A stretch of DNA of 64,000 nt, from the NCBI RefSeq assembly GCF_036099295.1, contig NZ_CP107976.1:6882001-6946000 (forward strand), written 5' to 3'. A model generated the notes under the pieces. That model was not told the DNA's origin. It worked only from the letters and a program-made list of their open reading frames with translations, and searched no databases. How positions within the stretch are numbered: the first letter of the stretch is position 1; every line of letters starts with the position of its first letter. A program made the position numbers and the translations under genes. Shown piece by piece: positions 42,315 to 50,662 of the stretch. Source of the stretch: Streptomyces sp. NBC_00358. GTDB taxonomy: Bacteria > Actinomycetota > Actinomycetes > Streptomycetales > Streptomycetaceae.

Positions 42315-43189
42315 AGGCTCTCCCGATCCCGATCTTGGCTCCGAATCCGACTCAGACTCCGGCTCTGGTCCTGTCTCTGGCTCCGGGCGGAGGGGTACTG
42401 GGGGTTCCCCATGGTTCCCGCCCCCCAGTAGCCCTCCGTCCCCGTGCCCCGGCCCTCGTTCGGGGGCTTCTTCGCGCTCCAGCCCAGGTCGGCCCGCGGG
42501 CCGGTGTCCGGGTCGCGCGGACCCGGGTCGGACCGGACCTCGCGGAGCCGGCCGTGCGGCCCCGCACCCGGTTCGGCCTCGAACTCGACCTCCGGCCGGT
42601 CCGGATCATCCATGTCGTGCCGGTCGTCCAGATCGTGCCGGCCGTCCAAGTCGCCCTGGTCCGGCCAGGTCTCCCCGGCGGTCTCGGCCGTGTCATGGGC
42701 CCGGCCTGCGGAGCGCGCGATCTCCGCCCACACCAGCAGGCCGGGCCCGGTGTCCTGGGCCCCCCAGGCCCTGGACACTGCCGCGACGAGAAGCAATCCC
42801 CTCCCGTGCTCCTCGTCGGGCCGTTGCGGTGAGGGGTGTGGCTCGCCGGGAGCGCATCCCTCGTCACACACGGCTATGCGCACCAGGTCGTCGGCATCGT
42901 GCAGTTCGCAGACGACGCGTTGCCCGGCGGCATGCACGATCGCGTTGGTGACCAGTTCCGAGACCACGAGGGCCGCCGTGTCACAGGTGTCCTCGCACAC
43001 CGCCCAGCCGGACAGGCGGGACCGGGTCAGGCGTCTCGCCTGAGCAACGGAGCCCGGGTGTGCGGCCAGTTCGAAGCGGAACCGGCGCTCGGCGGCGGCA
43101 CCGGGGTGCTGCCCCATGGCGGCACGGAGACCGGACCGGTCTTCGGCTGCGTCTGTTCCTAACGGCGCGGACGGAATCACGGTTGCCAC
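42311..43189 (-). CDS. HATPase-domain (RsbW/SpoIIAB-like) ATP-binding protein with acidic tail
   Basis: 292 residues. The GHKL/HATPase_c_2 domain occupies ~30-155: RFELAAHPGSVAQARRLTRSRLSGW, N-box ALVVSELVTNAIVHA, G1 VCDEGCAP and G2 GRGLLLVAAVSRAWG. In Streptomyces such proteins act as anti-sigma or signalling kinases beside XRE/DUF397 genes (abaA and whiJ-like loci). The C-terminal ~130 residues are unrelated, with a His/Asp repeat (DLDGRHDLDDRHDMDDPD) and a Ser/Arg/Asp end. GTG 43189 (after GGGGAG) is preferred to the upstream TTG. Confidence 0.88.
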   Translation of the reverse strand: MATVIPSAPLGTDAAEDRSGLRAAMGQHPGAAAERRFRFELAAHPGSVAQARRLTRSRLSGWAVCEDTCDTAALVVSELVTNAIVHAAGQRVVCELHDADDLVRIAVCDEGCAPGEPHPSPQRPDEEHGRGLLLVAAVSRAWGAQDTGPGLLVWAEIARSAGRAHDTAETAGETWPDQGDLDGRHDLDDRHDMDDPDRPEVEFEAEPGAGPHGRLREVRSDPGPRDPDTGPRADLGWSAKKPPNEGRGTGTEGYWGAGTMGNPQYPSARSQRQDQSRSLSRIRSQDRDRESL

Positions 43190-43377
43190 TATCTCCCCGC
43201 CGTGAACACTTGGCAAGACTCACTCTGAAAAATGCAGAGTGCCGTGTGACGCCGTGGGGGCGCGTGGCACACTGCTGGCAACAGCAAGCCGAGCGGCGCC
43301 AGTTGGGATCGTCGAGGAAGACGAGGAAGAACCCGGACGGCGCCAACGGGGCTGTCCGGACTCAGTGGAGGTGGGAC

Positions 43378-44238
43378 GTGAGCGAACCGCGGTCCGCGCC
43401 GACGGTCGGCCAGGTCGTCCTCGGCCGGCGACTGCTGGACCTGCGGGAACGCGCGGGTCTCAAGCGTGAGGAGGCCGCGCGGATCCTGCGTGTCGCCCCC
43501 GCGACGGTCCGCCGTATGGAGATGGCCGAGGTCTCCCTCAAAATTCCGTACCTCCAGCTCCTGCTGAAGTCGTACGGCGTGGGGGACGAAGAGGCCGAGG
43601 CCTTCGTCCAACTGGCCGAGGACGCCAACAAACCCGGCTGGTGGCAGCGGTTCCACGACATCCTGCCCGACTGGTTCTCCATGCACGTCAGCCTGGAGGG
43701 CGCGGCCGCCCTGCTGCGCTCCTACGAACCCCACTTCATTCCCGGCCTGTTGCAGACCGAGGACTACGCCCGCGGCGTCCTGAAGGCCGGGGCCATCGGG
43801 CAGACCCGGCCCGAGGACATCGAGCGCCATGTGGCGCTGCGCATGCAGCGGCAGAATCTGCTCACGCGTGAGGACGCGCCCCGGATCTGGGCCGTGATGG
43901 ACGAGACGGTGCTGCGCCGCACCATCGGCGGTCCCGAGGTGATGCGTGCTCAGATCGACAAGTTGCTTCAGGCCACGAAGCTGCCCCATGTGACGCTGCA
44001 GGTGATCCCGTTCTCCTCGGGTCCGCACCCCGGCACGTACGGGCCCTTCGTGCTGTTCCGATTCGCCATGCCGGAACTCCCGGACATGGTCTACAGCGAG
44101 TACCTGACCGGCGCCGTCTACCTGGACGCGCGTTCCGAGGTGGCGACCCACCTGGAGGTCATGGACCGCATGGCGGCTCAAGCCGCTACGGCACATCGCA
44201 CGAAGGAGATCCTCCGGGATCTCCGCAAGGAGCTGTGA
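43378..44238 (+). CDS. XRE-family regulator with DUF5753
   Basis: 286 residues. The N-terminal helix-turn-helix (~10-70; VVLGRRLLDLRERAGLKREEAARILRVAPATVRRMEMAEVSL) is followed by the DUF5753 ligand-like domain (~95-275; LRSYEPHFIPGLLQTEDYARGVL, MDETVLRRTIGGPEVMRAQIDKLL, VIPFSSGPHPGTYGPFVLFRF). Together with the DUF397 gene that follows immediately it forms an XRE-DUF397 pair of the kind typified by WhiJ and Scr1-Scr2 in S. coelicolor, which influence development and antibiotic production. It is divergent from the ATPase gene, with a shared 188-base control region. GTG 43378 has GGAGGTG upstream. Confidence 0.93.
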   Translation: MSEPRSAPTVGQVVLGRRLLDLRERAGLKREEAARILRVAPATVRRMEMAEVSLKIPYLQLLLKSYGVGDEEAEAFVQLAEDANKPGWWQRFHDILPDWFSMHVSLEGAAALLRSYEPHFIPGLLQTEDYARGVLKAGAIGQTRPEDIERHVALRMQRQNLLTREDAPRIWAVMDETVLRRTIGGPEVMRAQIDKLLQATKLPHVTLQVIPFSSGPHPGTYGPFVLFRFAMPELPDMVYSEYLTGAVYLDARSEVATHLEVMDRMAAQAATAHRTKEILRDLRKEL

Positions 44239-44517
44239 ATGGAACGCATCACGCCGGAACGCATCAACCCGCGAATAGGCGACGTGCGCATCTACAACGG
44301 AATGCCCGCCCGTGAACTGGGCAGTGAGGGCTGGCACAAGCCGTGGAGCGGCGGGAACGGCGGCAACTGCCTGGAGGCGATGAAACTCGCCGACGGCCGT
44401 ATCGCCGTGCGCCAGTCGGCGGATCCGGACGGTCCCGCGCTCATCTACACGCCCGGCGAGATGACCGCGTTCATCCAGGGCGCGAAAGCGGGAGAGGCGG
44501 ACTTCCTTCTCTCCTGA
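44239..44517 (+). CDS. DUF397 protein, partner of the XRE regulator
   Basis: 92 residues. DUF397 signature: WHKPWSGGNGGNCLEAMKLADGRIAVRQSADPDGPALIYTPGEMTAFIQGAKAGEADFLL. The start codon directly follows the TGA of the XRE gene. DUF397 partners are reported to work with, or against, their XRE regulators. An N-terminal ~30-residue extension precedes the usual domain. Confidence 0.93.
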   Translation: MERITPERINPRIGDVRIYNGMPARELGSEGWHKPWSGGNGGNCLEAMKLADGRIAVRQSADPDGPALIYTPGEMTAFIQGAKAGEADFLLS

Positions 44518-44570
44518 ACGACTTGCTTCCCCTTGTCCTGACTTTTCACTTGCCCCGACTTCCTCCCTCC

Positions 44571-44618
44571 CGACTTCCCTGTCTCTCGACTTCCCTGTCT
44601 CTCGACTTTCCTGAATTT
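44571..44618 (+). repeat. 16-bp tandem repeat downstream of the DUF397 gene
   Basis: CGACTTCCCTGTCTCT occurs at 44571-44586 and 44587-44602, and a third, diverged copy starts at 44603. The stretch is unusually T/C-rich for this genome and lies just upstream of the methyltransferase gene. Confidence 0.8.
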
Positions 44619-44665
44619 GGTTCTGAATTGATCACCCACCACGGCGCGGACTTACGGAGACCGTC

Positions 44666-45469
44666 ATGACCGGGCAGCCCCCCATCGGAATCGACACGAG
44701 CAAACCCCATCCCGCGCGGATGTACGACTGGTACCTCGGCGGCAAGGACAACTACCGCGTCGACGAGGAGATGGGCCGCCAGATGCTCGCCCTCGACCCG
44801 AGGGTGCCGGTCATGGCCCGGGTCAACCGCGCCTTCATGCAACGCGCCACACGCTGGCTGGCGGAGAACGGCGTGCGGCAGTTCCTCGACATCGGCACGG
44901 GCATCCCGACCGAGCCGAACCTTCACCAGATCGCCCAGGCGGTCGCGCCCGACGCGCGGGTCGTGTACTGCGACAACGACCCGATCGTGCTGGCCCACGC
45001 GGAAGCCCTGCTGCGCAGCTCGGACGCGGGAGTGACCGAGTACCTGCAGGCCGATGCGCGGGACCCGGACGCCATTCTCGACGGGGCCAGGAAGGTCCTG
45101 GACTTCAGCCGGCCCGTGGCGCTCTCCCTCGTGGCACTGCTCCACTTCGTCTCCGACGCGGACGGTGCGCACGCCCTGGTCGGCCGGCTGCTGTCCGAAC
45201 TGCCCTCCGGCAGCTACCTGATGATCACCCACGCCACCGCCGACTTCACTCCCGAGGAGTCGGCGGCGGCGATCGCGAAGCTCAAGGCGGCGGGCGTCAC
45301 CCTGGCACTGCGCTCCCAGGAGGAGTTCACCCGCTTCTTCGACGGCCTCGACCTGGTCGAGCCGGGCGTCGCGGTGGTCCACGAGTGGCACCCGGAACTG
45401 GGCGAACCGGTGCCGGGACAGGACGACGGGGTCATCCCCGGGTACGGGGCCGTGGGACGCAAACCGTAG
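44666..45469 (+). CDS. DUF574-type SAM-dependent methyltransferase
   Basis: 267 residues of the actinobacterial S-adenosylmethionine methyltransferase family PF04672 (DUF574). Opening IDTSKPHPARMYDWYLGGKDNYRVDEEMGRQML, motif I FLDIGTGIPTEPNLHQIAQAVAPDARVVYCDNDPIVLAHAEALL, DFSRPVALSLVALLHFVSD and EEFTRFFDGLDLVEPGVAVVHEW. These genes are often near XRE-DUF397 pairs in Streptomyces, as here. The substrate is unknown. Confidence 0.93.
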   Translation: MTGQPPIGIDTSKPHPARMYDWYLGGKDNYRVDEEMGRQMLALDPRVPVMARVNRAFMQRATRWLAENGVRQFLDIGTGIPTEPNLHQIAQAVAPDARVVYCDNDPIVLAHAEALLRSSDAGVTEYLQADARDPDAILDGARKVLDFSRPVALSLVALLHFVSDADGAHALVGRLLSELPSGSYLMITHATADFTPEESAAAIAKLKAAGVTLALRSQEEFTRFFDGLDLVEPGVAVVHEWHPELGEPVPGQDDGVIPGYGAVGRKP

Positions 45470-45628
45470 GTGTCGCGGGAGAGTCGCCCGACCGGACACC
45501 CCGTCCACGTGTTCACGGCCATGGGGTGCGGAGGCGGGAACACAGCGGCGCGGACTCGATGGTGGGGCGCGGTGGTGGGCGCGCGGCGGCGGGGTGAGGG
45601 CTTCCCGGGGAAGAAGCCGGGGCCCCGG

Positions 45629-45756
45629 GGTCCGGCGCGGCGGCCCACCGGCCTGGGGCCCGGTGCGGCGGCCCACGGGTCCGGTCCGGTGCGGCGGCCC
45701 CTCGGGTCCGGTCGGGTGCGGCGGCCTCCCCGGGTCCGGGGTCCGGTGTGGCGGCG
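45629..45756. repeat. Degenerate GGTGCGGCGGCC repeat tract
   Basis: Variants of (G/C)G(T/C)GCGGCGGCC followed by a GGGTCCGG-like segment recur four or five times between about 45629 and 45756 at roughly 30-40 base intervals. It lies just past the end of gltD, with no gene inside. Confidence 0.6.
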
Positions 45757-47250
45757 CTACGCGGTCATGGGCCGGTCGTACGGTCCGATCGGGGCCGGCA
45801 GGTGTCCGCGCCCCGCCCCGCTCAGCGCCCGGTCCACGGCCGCCGCGACCGCCCGGCCCTCGGCGATCGCCCACACGATGAGCGACTGGCCGCGGGCCGC
45901 GTCCCCGGCGGCGTACACCCCGGGAACGTTCGTGCCGAAGCCGGCGTCGCGGGCGATCGTGCCGCGCGGCTCAAGTGCCAGTCCCAACTGGTCGATCAGG
46001 CCGTCGTGCCGGTCCGGGCCCGAGAATCCGAGGGCGAGCAGCACGAGGTCGGCCGGCAGGGTCCGCCCGGAACCGGGGACCGGGCCGCGCCGCTCGTCGA
46101 CCGCGACGAGATGCAGCGACCTCACACGCCCGTCCGCGCCGCCTTCGAAGTGCAGCGTGGACGCGGCGAAGAGCCGCGCGTCCGCGTCCGCGGCGGGCGC
46201 CGTGCCCAGCGTGCCCGCCTCCTCGTGCGCGGCGGAGAGCCGGTAGATCTTCGGATACGTCGGCCACGGCTCGGCGTCCTCGTCGCGCTCGGCCTCCGGC
46301 TGCGGATAGATGTCGAGCTGGGTCACGGACGCGGCGCCCTCGCGCACGGCGGTCCCCAGACAGTCGGCCCCCGTGTCGCCGCCGCCGACGATCACCACAT
46401 GCCGTCCCGCCGCGGACAACGGGGAGACCTCCAGGTCCCCCTCGCACACCCGGTCGGCCAGCGGAAGGTATTCCATCGCCTGATGAATGCCGGCCAACTG
46501 CCGTCCGGGGACGTCCAGTTCACGCCAGGTCGTGGCCCCGAGCGCCAGGATCACCGCGTCGTAGCGGGCCTTGAGCTCGGTCGCCCCGATATCGGTGCCG
46601 ATCACCGTCGACGTACGGAACTTGGTTCCCTCCGCGCGCATCTGCTCCAGCCGCCGGTCCAGATGCCGCTTCTCCATCTTGAACGCGGGGATGCCGTACC
46701 GCAGCAGGCCGCCGATCCGGTCGGCCCGTTCGTACACGGCCACCGTGTGCCCGGCCCGCGTCAACTGCTGTGCCGCGGCGAGCCCGGTGGGCCCCGATCC
46801 GACGATCGCCACCGTCCGCCCCGAGAGCCGGTCCGGCGGACGCGGCGGGGTGAGACCGTCCTCCCAGGCGCGGTCGGCGATCGCGACCTCGACGTTCTTT
46901 ATCGTGACCGCCGGCTGGTTGATCGCCAGCACGCAGCCGGCCTCGCACGGCGCGGGGCACAACCGCCCGGTGAACTCGGGGAAGTTGTTCGTGGCGTGCA
47001 GCCGGTCGCTCGCCGCCCGCCAGTCGTCGCGCGACACGAGGTCGTTCCACTCGGGGATCAGATTGCCCAGCGGGCACGCCTCATGACAGAAGGGGACACC
47101 GCAGTCCATGCACCGGTCGGCCTGTTTCTCGATGATCGGCAGCAGGGCTCCGGGAACGTACACCTCGTTCCAGTCCCGTACCCGTTCCCGGACAGGCCGA
47201 CGCGGGTACTCCTGGCGCGGTGTGGTCATGAAACCCTTGGGATCGGCCAT
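45757..47250 (-). CDS. gltD: Glutamate synthase small subunit-like FAD/Fe-S protein, no adjacent large subunit
   Basis: 497 residues. The N-terminal ferredoxin-like domain has CMDCGVPFCHEACPLGNLIPEWN (~40-62) and CPAPCEAGC (~97-105), followed by FAD-binding VAIVGSGPTGLAAAQQLTRAGHTVAVYE, and NADPH-binding VVIVGGGDTGADCLGTA and GVYAAGDAARGQSLIVWAIAEGR. GltD passes electrons from NADPH to GltB in glutamate synthase. No gltB is in this region, so it may serve a distant GltB or another oxidoreductase. ATG 47250 follows GGGAGA and replaces an upstream in-frame start. Confidence 0.93.
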   Translation of the reverse strand: MADPKGFMTTPRQEYPRRPVRERVRDWNEVYVPGALLPIIEKQADRCMDCGVPFCHEACPLGNLIPEWNDLVSRDDWRAASDRLHATNNFPEFTGRLCPAPCEAGCVLAINQPAVTIKNVEVAIADRAWEDGLTPPRPPDRLSGRTVAIVGSGPTGLAAAQQLTRAGHTVAVYERADRIGGLLRYGIPAFKMEKRHLDRRLEQMRAEGTKFRTSTVIGTDIGATELKARYDAVILALGATTWRELDVPGRQLAGIHQAMEYLPLADRVCEGDLEVSPLSAAGRHVVIVGGGDTGADCLGTAVREGAASVTQLDIYPQPEAERDEDAEPWPTYPKIYRLSAAHEEAGTLGTAPAADADARLFAASTLHFEGGADGRVRSLHLVAVDERRGPVPGSGRTLPADLVLLALGFSGPDRHDGLIDQLGLALEPRGTIARDAGFGTNVPGVYAAGDAARGQSLIVWAIAEGRAVAAAVDRALSGAGRGHLPAPIGPYDRPMTA

Positions 47251-47416
47251 GGCCGTCTCCCTCATGTACGCGTACCGGTGCGGGGCCGCACGGCCGCCGG
47301 CCGTCATCGGCCACGGAATCCGGGCGGCACTCCTTTCCCGCCACGATACGTCCCCCGCGCGGGCGCCGCCGCCCCAGCCGACGGCGGGCCGACGGCCTGG
47401 TCAGGAGACCGGCGAC

Positions 47417-47896
47417 TCAGGTGAGGGCGAGCGCGTACGACACCGCCGCGGCGGCCGAGGCGACGGCGCGGACGTGATTCCACCGCGTCCACTGCCGTAC
47501 GTACGCGGGCCAGTAGGCGGCCTCCTCCGGTGTCCCGGGGTCCAGTCTCTGCAGGGCGTCATTGCGCGGGACGTTCGCCGCGATCGTCACCCCGAACGCC
47601 CCGAACAGATACAGCGCGCTGCCGAGCAGTAACTCCACCGTCCCGTCGTCCGGCAGCAGGACGAACGTCACCACCGCGAGCACCGAGCACAGCATCGCCG
47701 ACCCGACGAACACGATCATGAACGGGGGGCGGACCGCCGCGACGTTGATCGCCTTCATCGCGGCGACCCCCTGCGCGGGCGGCAGCTGGGTGAGCGCCCT
47801 CATCACGAAGGTCGAGAACCCGCAGAACACCCCCGCCACCAAGCCGCAGCCGAGCACCCCCAGCACCGTCAGCACGAAATACGGTCCATCGATCAT
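47417..47896 (-). CDS. DUF1772 (anthrone oxygenase-like) membrane protein
   Basis: 159 residues with four helices: YFVLTVLGVLGCGLVAGVFCGFSTFVMRAL, the middle pair PPFMIVFVGSAMLCSVLAVVTFVLL and LLLGSALYLFGAFGVTIAANVPRNDAL, and a C-terminal helix. The NVPRND segment and WTRWNHVRA motif mark DUF1772. Some family members are fungal anthrone oxygenases; the role here is not known. ATG 47896 follows GGGAG. Confidence 0.87.
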   Translation of the reverse strand: MIDGPYFVLTVLGVLGCGLVAGVFCGFSTFVMRALTQLPPAQGVAAMKAINVAAVRPPFMIVFVGSAMLCSVLAVVTFVLLPDDGTVELLLGSALYLFGAFGVTIAANVPRNDALQRLDPGTPEEAAYWPAYVRQWTRWNHVRAVASAAAAVSYALALT

Positions 47897-48044
47897 GTCC
47901 ACTCCCGCGTCGAACCGGCCGGACCCAAGATCCTGCACAGCGCCGACCGTCACCACAAGCGAAATCCGCCACGACGGCCCTGGTCCGGGCCGACCGACAC
48001 GGACACCCGGGTGAGCGCCCCCGCACAACGGTCGGGCCGCCCCC

Positions 48045-48746
48045 TCACGCCCGAGCGCCGACTTCCTCGTGCTCGCGCCACTCCAGGAGCCTCGTGTCCA
48101 CGTCGGCCGCGATCCGACGGCGCGCCTCGTGCCGCGGAACGCCACTCATCAGCAACTGGTCGTACGGAGTCTCCGTGTGCCGTACGGACGCGCGGACCGC
48201 CGCGGTCACCGCCGCCTCGGACAGCGCGCGACCCGCCGAGCTCCGCCCGACGCGTCCGCTGCCGCGCACCGAGGCGTGCGTGGCGATCGCCCGCGCCCGG
48301 TCGTCCGGACAGCGGGGGAACAGCCGGCGTATCTCCCGTGCGAACACGTCCGTGAAGCGGACGTCCTCCGCCTCCCGGCGCCGCGCGTCCCGTGCCCGGC
48401 GTCGCCTGCGCGCCTCCGCGTCCGCCAGACACCGCTCCTCGGCCAGAGCGAGCGCCGCCTCCTCGACCATGACGCCCTGCCGCTCGTACCGGCCCCGTCT
48501 CCGGTTGAACCGCACCACCACCGCGGACAGCGCGCCGCCCTCCCGCGATCTGCGCGTCAGGGCGGTGTCGCCGCGAGGCAGGAACACCAGGTGCCCGAGA
48601 TCCGCGCAGTCCAGACACCTGGGCGCCCCCTCCTCCAGCACCAGGAGCGCGAGCGGCCCGCTCCGGCACTCGACACAGCGCCGCTTCTTGAGCGGCTGGA
48701 CGACGAGGAGTCCGTTCCGGTGCGGAGGATCAGCGATCGGAGCCAT
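48045..48746 (-). CDS. DUF2293 protein with N-terminal zinc-ribbon-like segment
   Basis: 233 residues. Two CxxC pairs, CVECRSG (~24-30) and CLDCADLGHLVFLPRGDTALTRRSREG (~44 on), suggest a zinc ribbon. DUF2293 follows (EDVRFTDVFAREIRRLFPRCPDDRARAIATHASVRGSGRVGRS). Basic helical segments between them (AEARRRRRARDARRREA) could bind nucleic acid. Function unknown. ATG 48746 is chosen because the frame upstream is only repeat sequence. Confidence 0.85.
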   Translation of the reverse strand: MAPIADPPHRNGLLVVQPLKKRRCVECRSGPLALLVLEEGAPRCLDCADLGHLVFLPRGDTALTRRSREGGALSAVVVRFNRRRGRYERQGVMVEEAALALAEERCLADAEARRRRRARDARRREAEDVRFTDVFAREIRRLFPRCPDDRARAIATHASVRGSGRVGRSSAGRALSEAAVTAAVRASVRHTETPYDQLLMSGVPRHEARRRIAADVDTRLLEWREHEEVGARA

Positions 48747-49377
48747 ACGCGGTTCCTTCCCCGCACCGCCCCCACATCTACGTCGTCGCCCGACACCCCG
48801 ACACGCTTTCCGCACCCCGACACCTCGCCCGCCCCGACTTCCGGCCGCTCTCTCATGCCCCGCCTTCCGGCTGCCCTCGCATGCCCCGTGCTTCGGGCGC
48901 CTTCGCTCGCCTCGCGGCGCGACACCTCGCTCGCCGCGGGTTCCGGTTCCGGGTGCCTTCGCCCGTCCCGCGTCCCCCGCCCCGACACCTCCCGCACCCC
49001 GCGTTCCGGGCGTCCTCTCATGCCCCGTGTTCCGGGAGTATTCGCTCGTCCCGTGTCCCGGCACCTCCCGCTCCCGTGCTCCGGGTGCCTTCTCATGCCC
49101 CGCGTTCAGAGTGCCTCGCCCGCCCCGCCCCGCCCCGCCCTGCCTCGCGTCGCGGCGCCTGTCACGTCCCGGGCGCCCGACGCGCCCGTACGCCCTTGTG
49201 TCCCCGCGGCCCGATACCTCGGCGCGGCGGGGGCCCTGCCGTCCGATGCTGCCGCCCGCCGGCGATCGGGGACGCCCTCCGTCGCGCGGGGGCCGCCGGG
49301 CGTCCCGGCCGTCCGGTGCCGTACTCGCCCGCTTGCGGCCCGCCTTGCCGGTCGGGACCGCGTGGGCGCACGGCATC
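48747..49377. repeat. 631-base gene-free tract of degenerate repeats
   Basis: From about 48760 to 49135 the sequence is made of imperfect copies of a unit like CTCATGCCCCGTGTTCCGGG (near 48855, 48884, 49018 and 49093) joined by CCGACACCTC(C/G)C-type segments (at least five). Irregular spacing and poor conservation exclude a CRISPR array. Long open frames across it on both strands have no family features. The right part should contain the promoter of the uridine kinase-like gene. Confidence 0.6.
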
Positions 49378-50019
49378 ATGGGCCCTGTGCGACTCGAAGC
49401 GATCACCTGGGAACGGCTCGGCGACCTCCTCGCCGACCGTCTGCTCGACCTGAAACCGCAGGACGGCAGCCCCTGGCCGCGCGTTGCCTTCGACGCGGCC
49501 CCGGCCGCCCGCCCCGGCGAACTCGCGCACCGCGTCTCCGAAGCGCTGCGCCTGCGCGGCCGTACCTCACTGGTCGTCGGCGCTGAGGGCTTTCTGCGCC
49601 CCGCCTCGCTCCGGCTCGAATACGGTCACCAGGACGTCGAGGCCTATTACGACGGCTGGTTCGACACCGGCGCTCTCTGGCGCGAGGTCTTCGGTCCACT
49701 CGAACCCGGCGGCGACGGCAGGGTCCTGCCCGACCTCCTGGACCCTGCCACCGACCGGGCCACCCGCAGTCCCTACGTCCAACTCCCGCCCGGCGGAATC
49801 CTGTTGCTCCATGGCCCCCTCCTCCTGCGCCACTGGTTCCCGTTCGACCTCAGCGTCCACGTACTCCTCTCCCAGGGCGCCCTCCGCCGCCGTACCCCCG
49901 AGGCGGAGCACTGGACCCTCCCCGCCTTCGCCCGTTATGAGAGCGAGGCGGACCCGGCCACCGCGGCCGACGTCCTGGTGCGAGCCGACGACCCCCGCCA
50001 CCCGGCCTGGAACGGCTGA
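49378..50019 (+). CDS. Uridine kinase-like P-loop family protein
   Basis: 213 residues, matching a conserved Streptomyces protein annotated as uridine kinase: VRLEAITWERLGDLLADRLLDLKP at the start, WPRVAFDAAPAARPGELAHRVSEALRLRGRTSLVVGAEGFLRPASLRLEYGHQD, AYYDGWFDTGALWREVFGPL and LLLHGPLLLRHWFPFDLSVHV. A canonical Walker A GxxxxGK(S/T) is not present (the position reads VAFDAAPAARPGEL), so kinase activity is doubtful. Start uncertain between ATG 49378 and GTG 49387; neither has a ribosome site. Confidence 0.75.
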   Translation: MGPVRLEAITWERLGDLLADRLLDLKPQDGSPWPRVAFDAAPAARPGELAHRVSEALRLRGRTSLVVGAEGFLRPASLRLEYGHQDVEAYYDGWFDTGALWREVFGPLEPGGDGRVLPDLLDPATDRATRSPYVQLPPGGILLLHGPLLLRHWFPFDLSVHVLLSQGALRRRTPEAEHWTLPAFARYESEADPATAADVLVRADDPRHPAWNG

Positions 50020-50138
50020 CCGCGACCGCCGGCACGTGCCCCAGGTGCGCGGCCCCTGGGGCACGGCGAGAATGAAGGGCGCCGGGACTAGCGGTGTGTT
50101 CCGCGCCGCGCCGGCCGTCCGGCACCGGGAGGTACTAC

Positions 50139-50576
50139 ATGACCACCGCCGGAGACATCATGCACCGTGGTGCCCAGTGGATCCCCGCCCACGAGACCCT
50201 GGACCGCGCCGCCCAGCTGATGCGCGAGCTCAACGTGGGCGCCCTGCCCATCAGCGACCAGAACGAACGACTCTGCGGCATCCTCACGGACCGCGACATC
50301 GTCGTCGGCTGTGTGGCCATGGGGCACGACCCCGCACAGGTCACCGCGGGCGAGATGGCCCATGGCACACCGCGTTGGATCGACGCCGGAGCAGACGTCG
50401 GCGAAGTGCTCCAGGAGATGAAGGGGCACCAGATCCGCAGGCTGCCGGTGATCGAGGACAAGCGGCTTGTCGGCATGATCAGCGAGGCCGACCTCGCCCA
50501 GCACGTCAGCGACGAACAACTCGCCTCCTGGGTCGAGAGCGTGTACGCGAGGGGCACGAGCGGCGCGATGGGCTGA
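50139..50576 (+). CDS. CBS-domain pair protein
   Basis: 145 residues, two CBS motifs that form one Bateman module (~7-65: DIMHRGAQWIPAHETLDRAAQLMRELNVGALPISDQNERLCGILTDRDIVV; ~78-135: MAHGTPRWIDAGADVGEVLQEMKGHQIRRLPVIEDKRLVGMISEADLAQHV). Such stand-alone proteins sense adenosine nucleotides or similar ligands. ATG 50139 follows GGGAGG. It is convergent with corA. Confidence 0.9.
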   Translation: MTTAGDIMHRGAQWIPAHETLDRAAQLMRELNVGALPISDQNERLCGILTDRDIVVGCVAMGHDPAQVTAGEMAHGTPRWIDAGADVGEVLQEMKGHQIRRLPVIEDKRLVGMISEADLAQHVSDEQLASWVESVYARGTSGAMG

Positions 50577-50662
50577 GCCCGCCGATCCGATCGTTCCTCC
50601 CCTGCGTGCCGAGTGCGCGACGCGTGCTCTCGTCCGGCCGGCCGTGCCGGGCGGGAGACGTG

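Noticed and set aside
48760..49135. CRISPR array
   Set aside because: Copies of the repeat are imperfect, spacing is irregular and there are no cas genes in the window.
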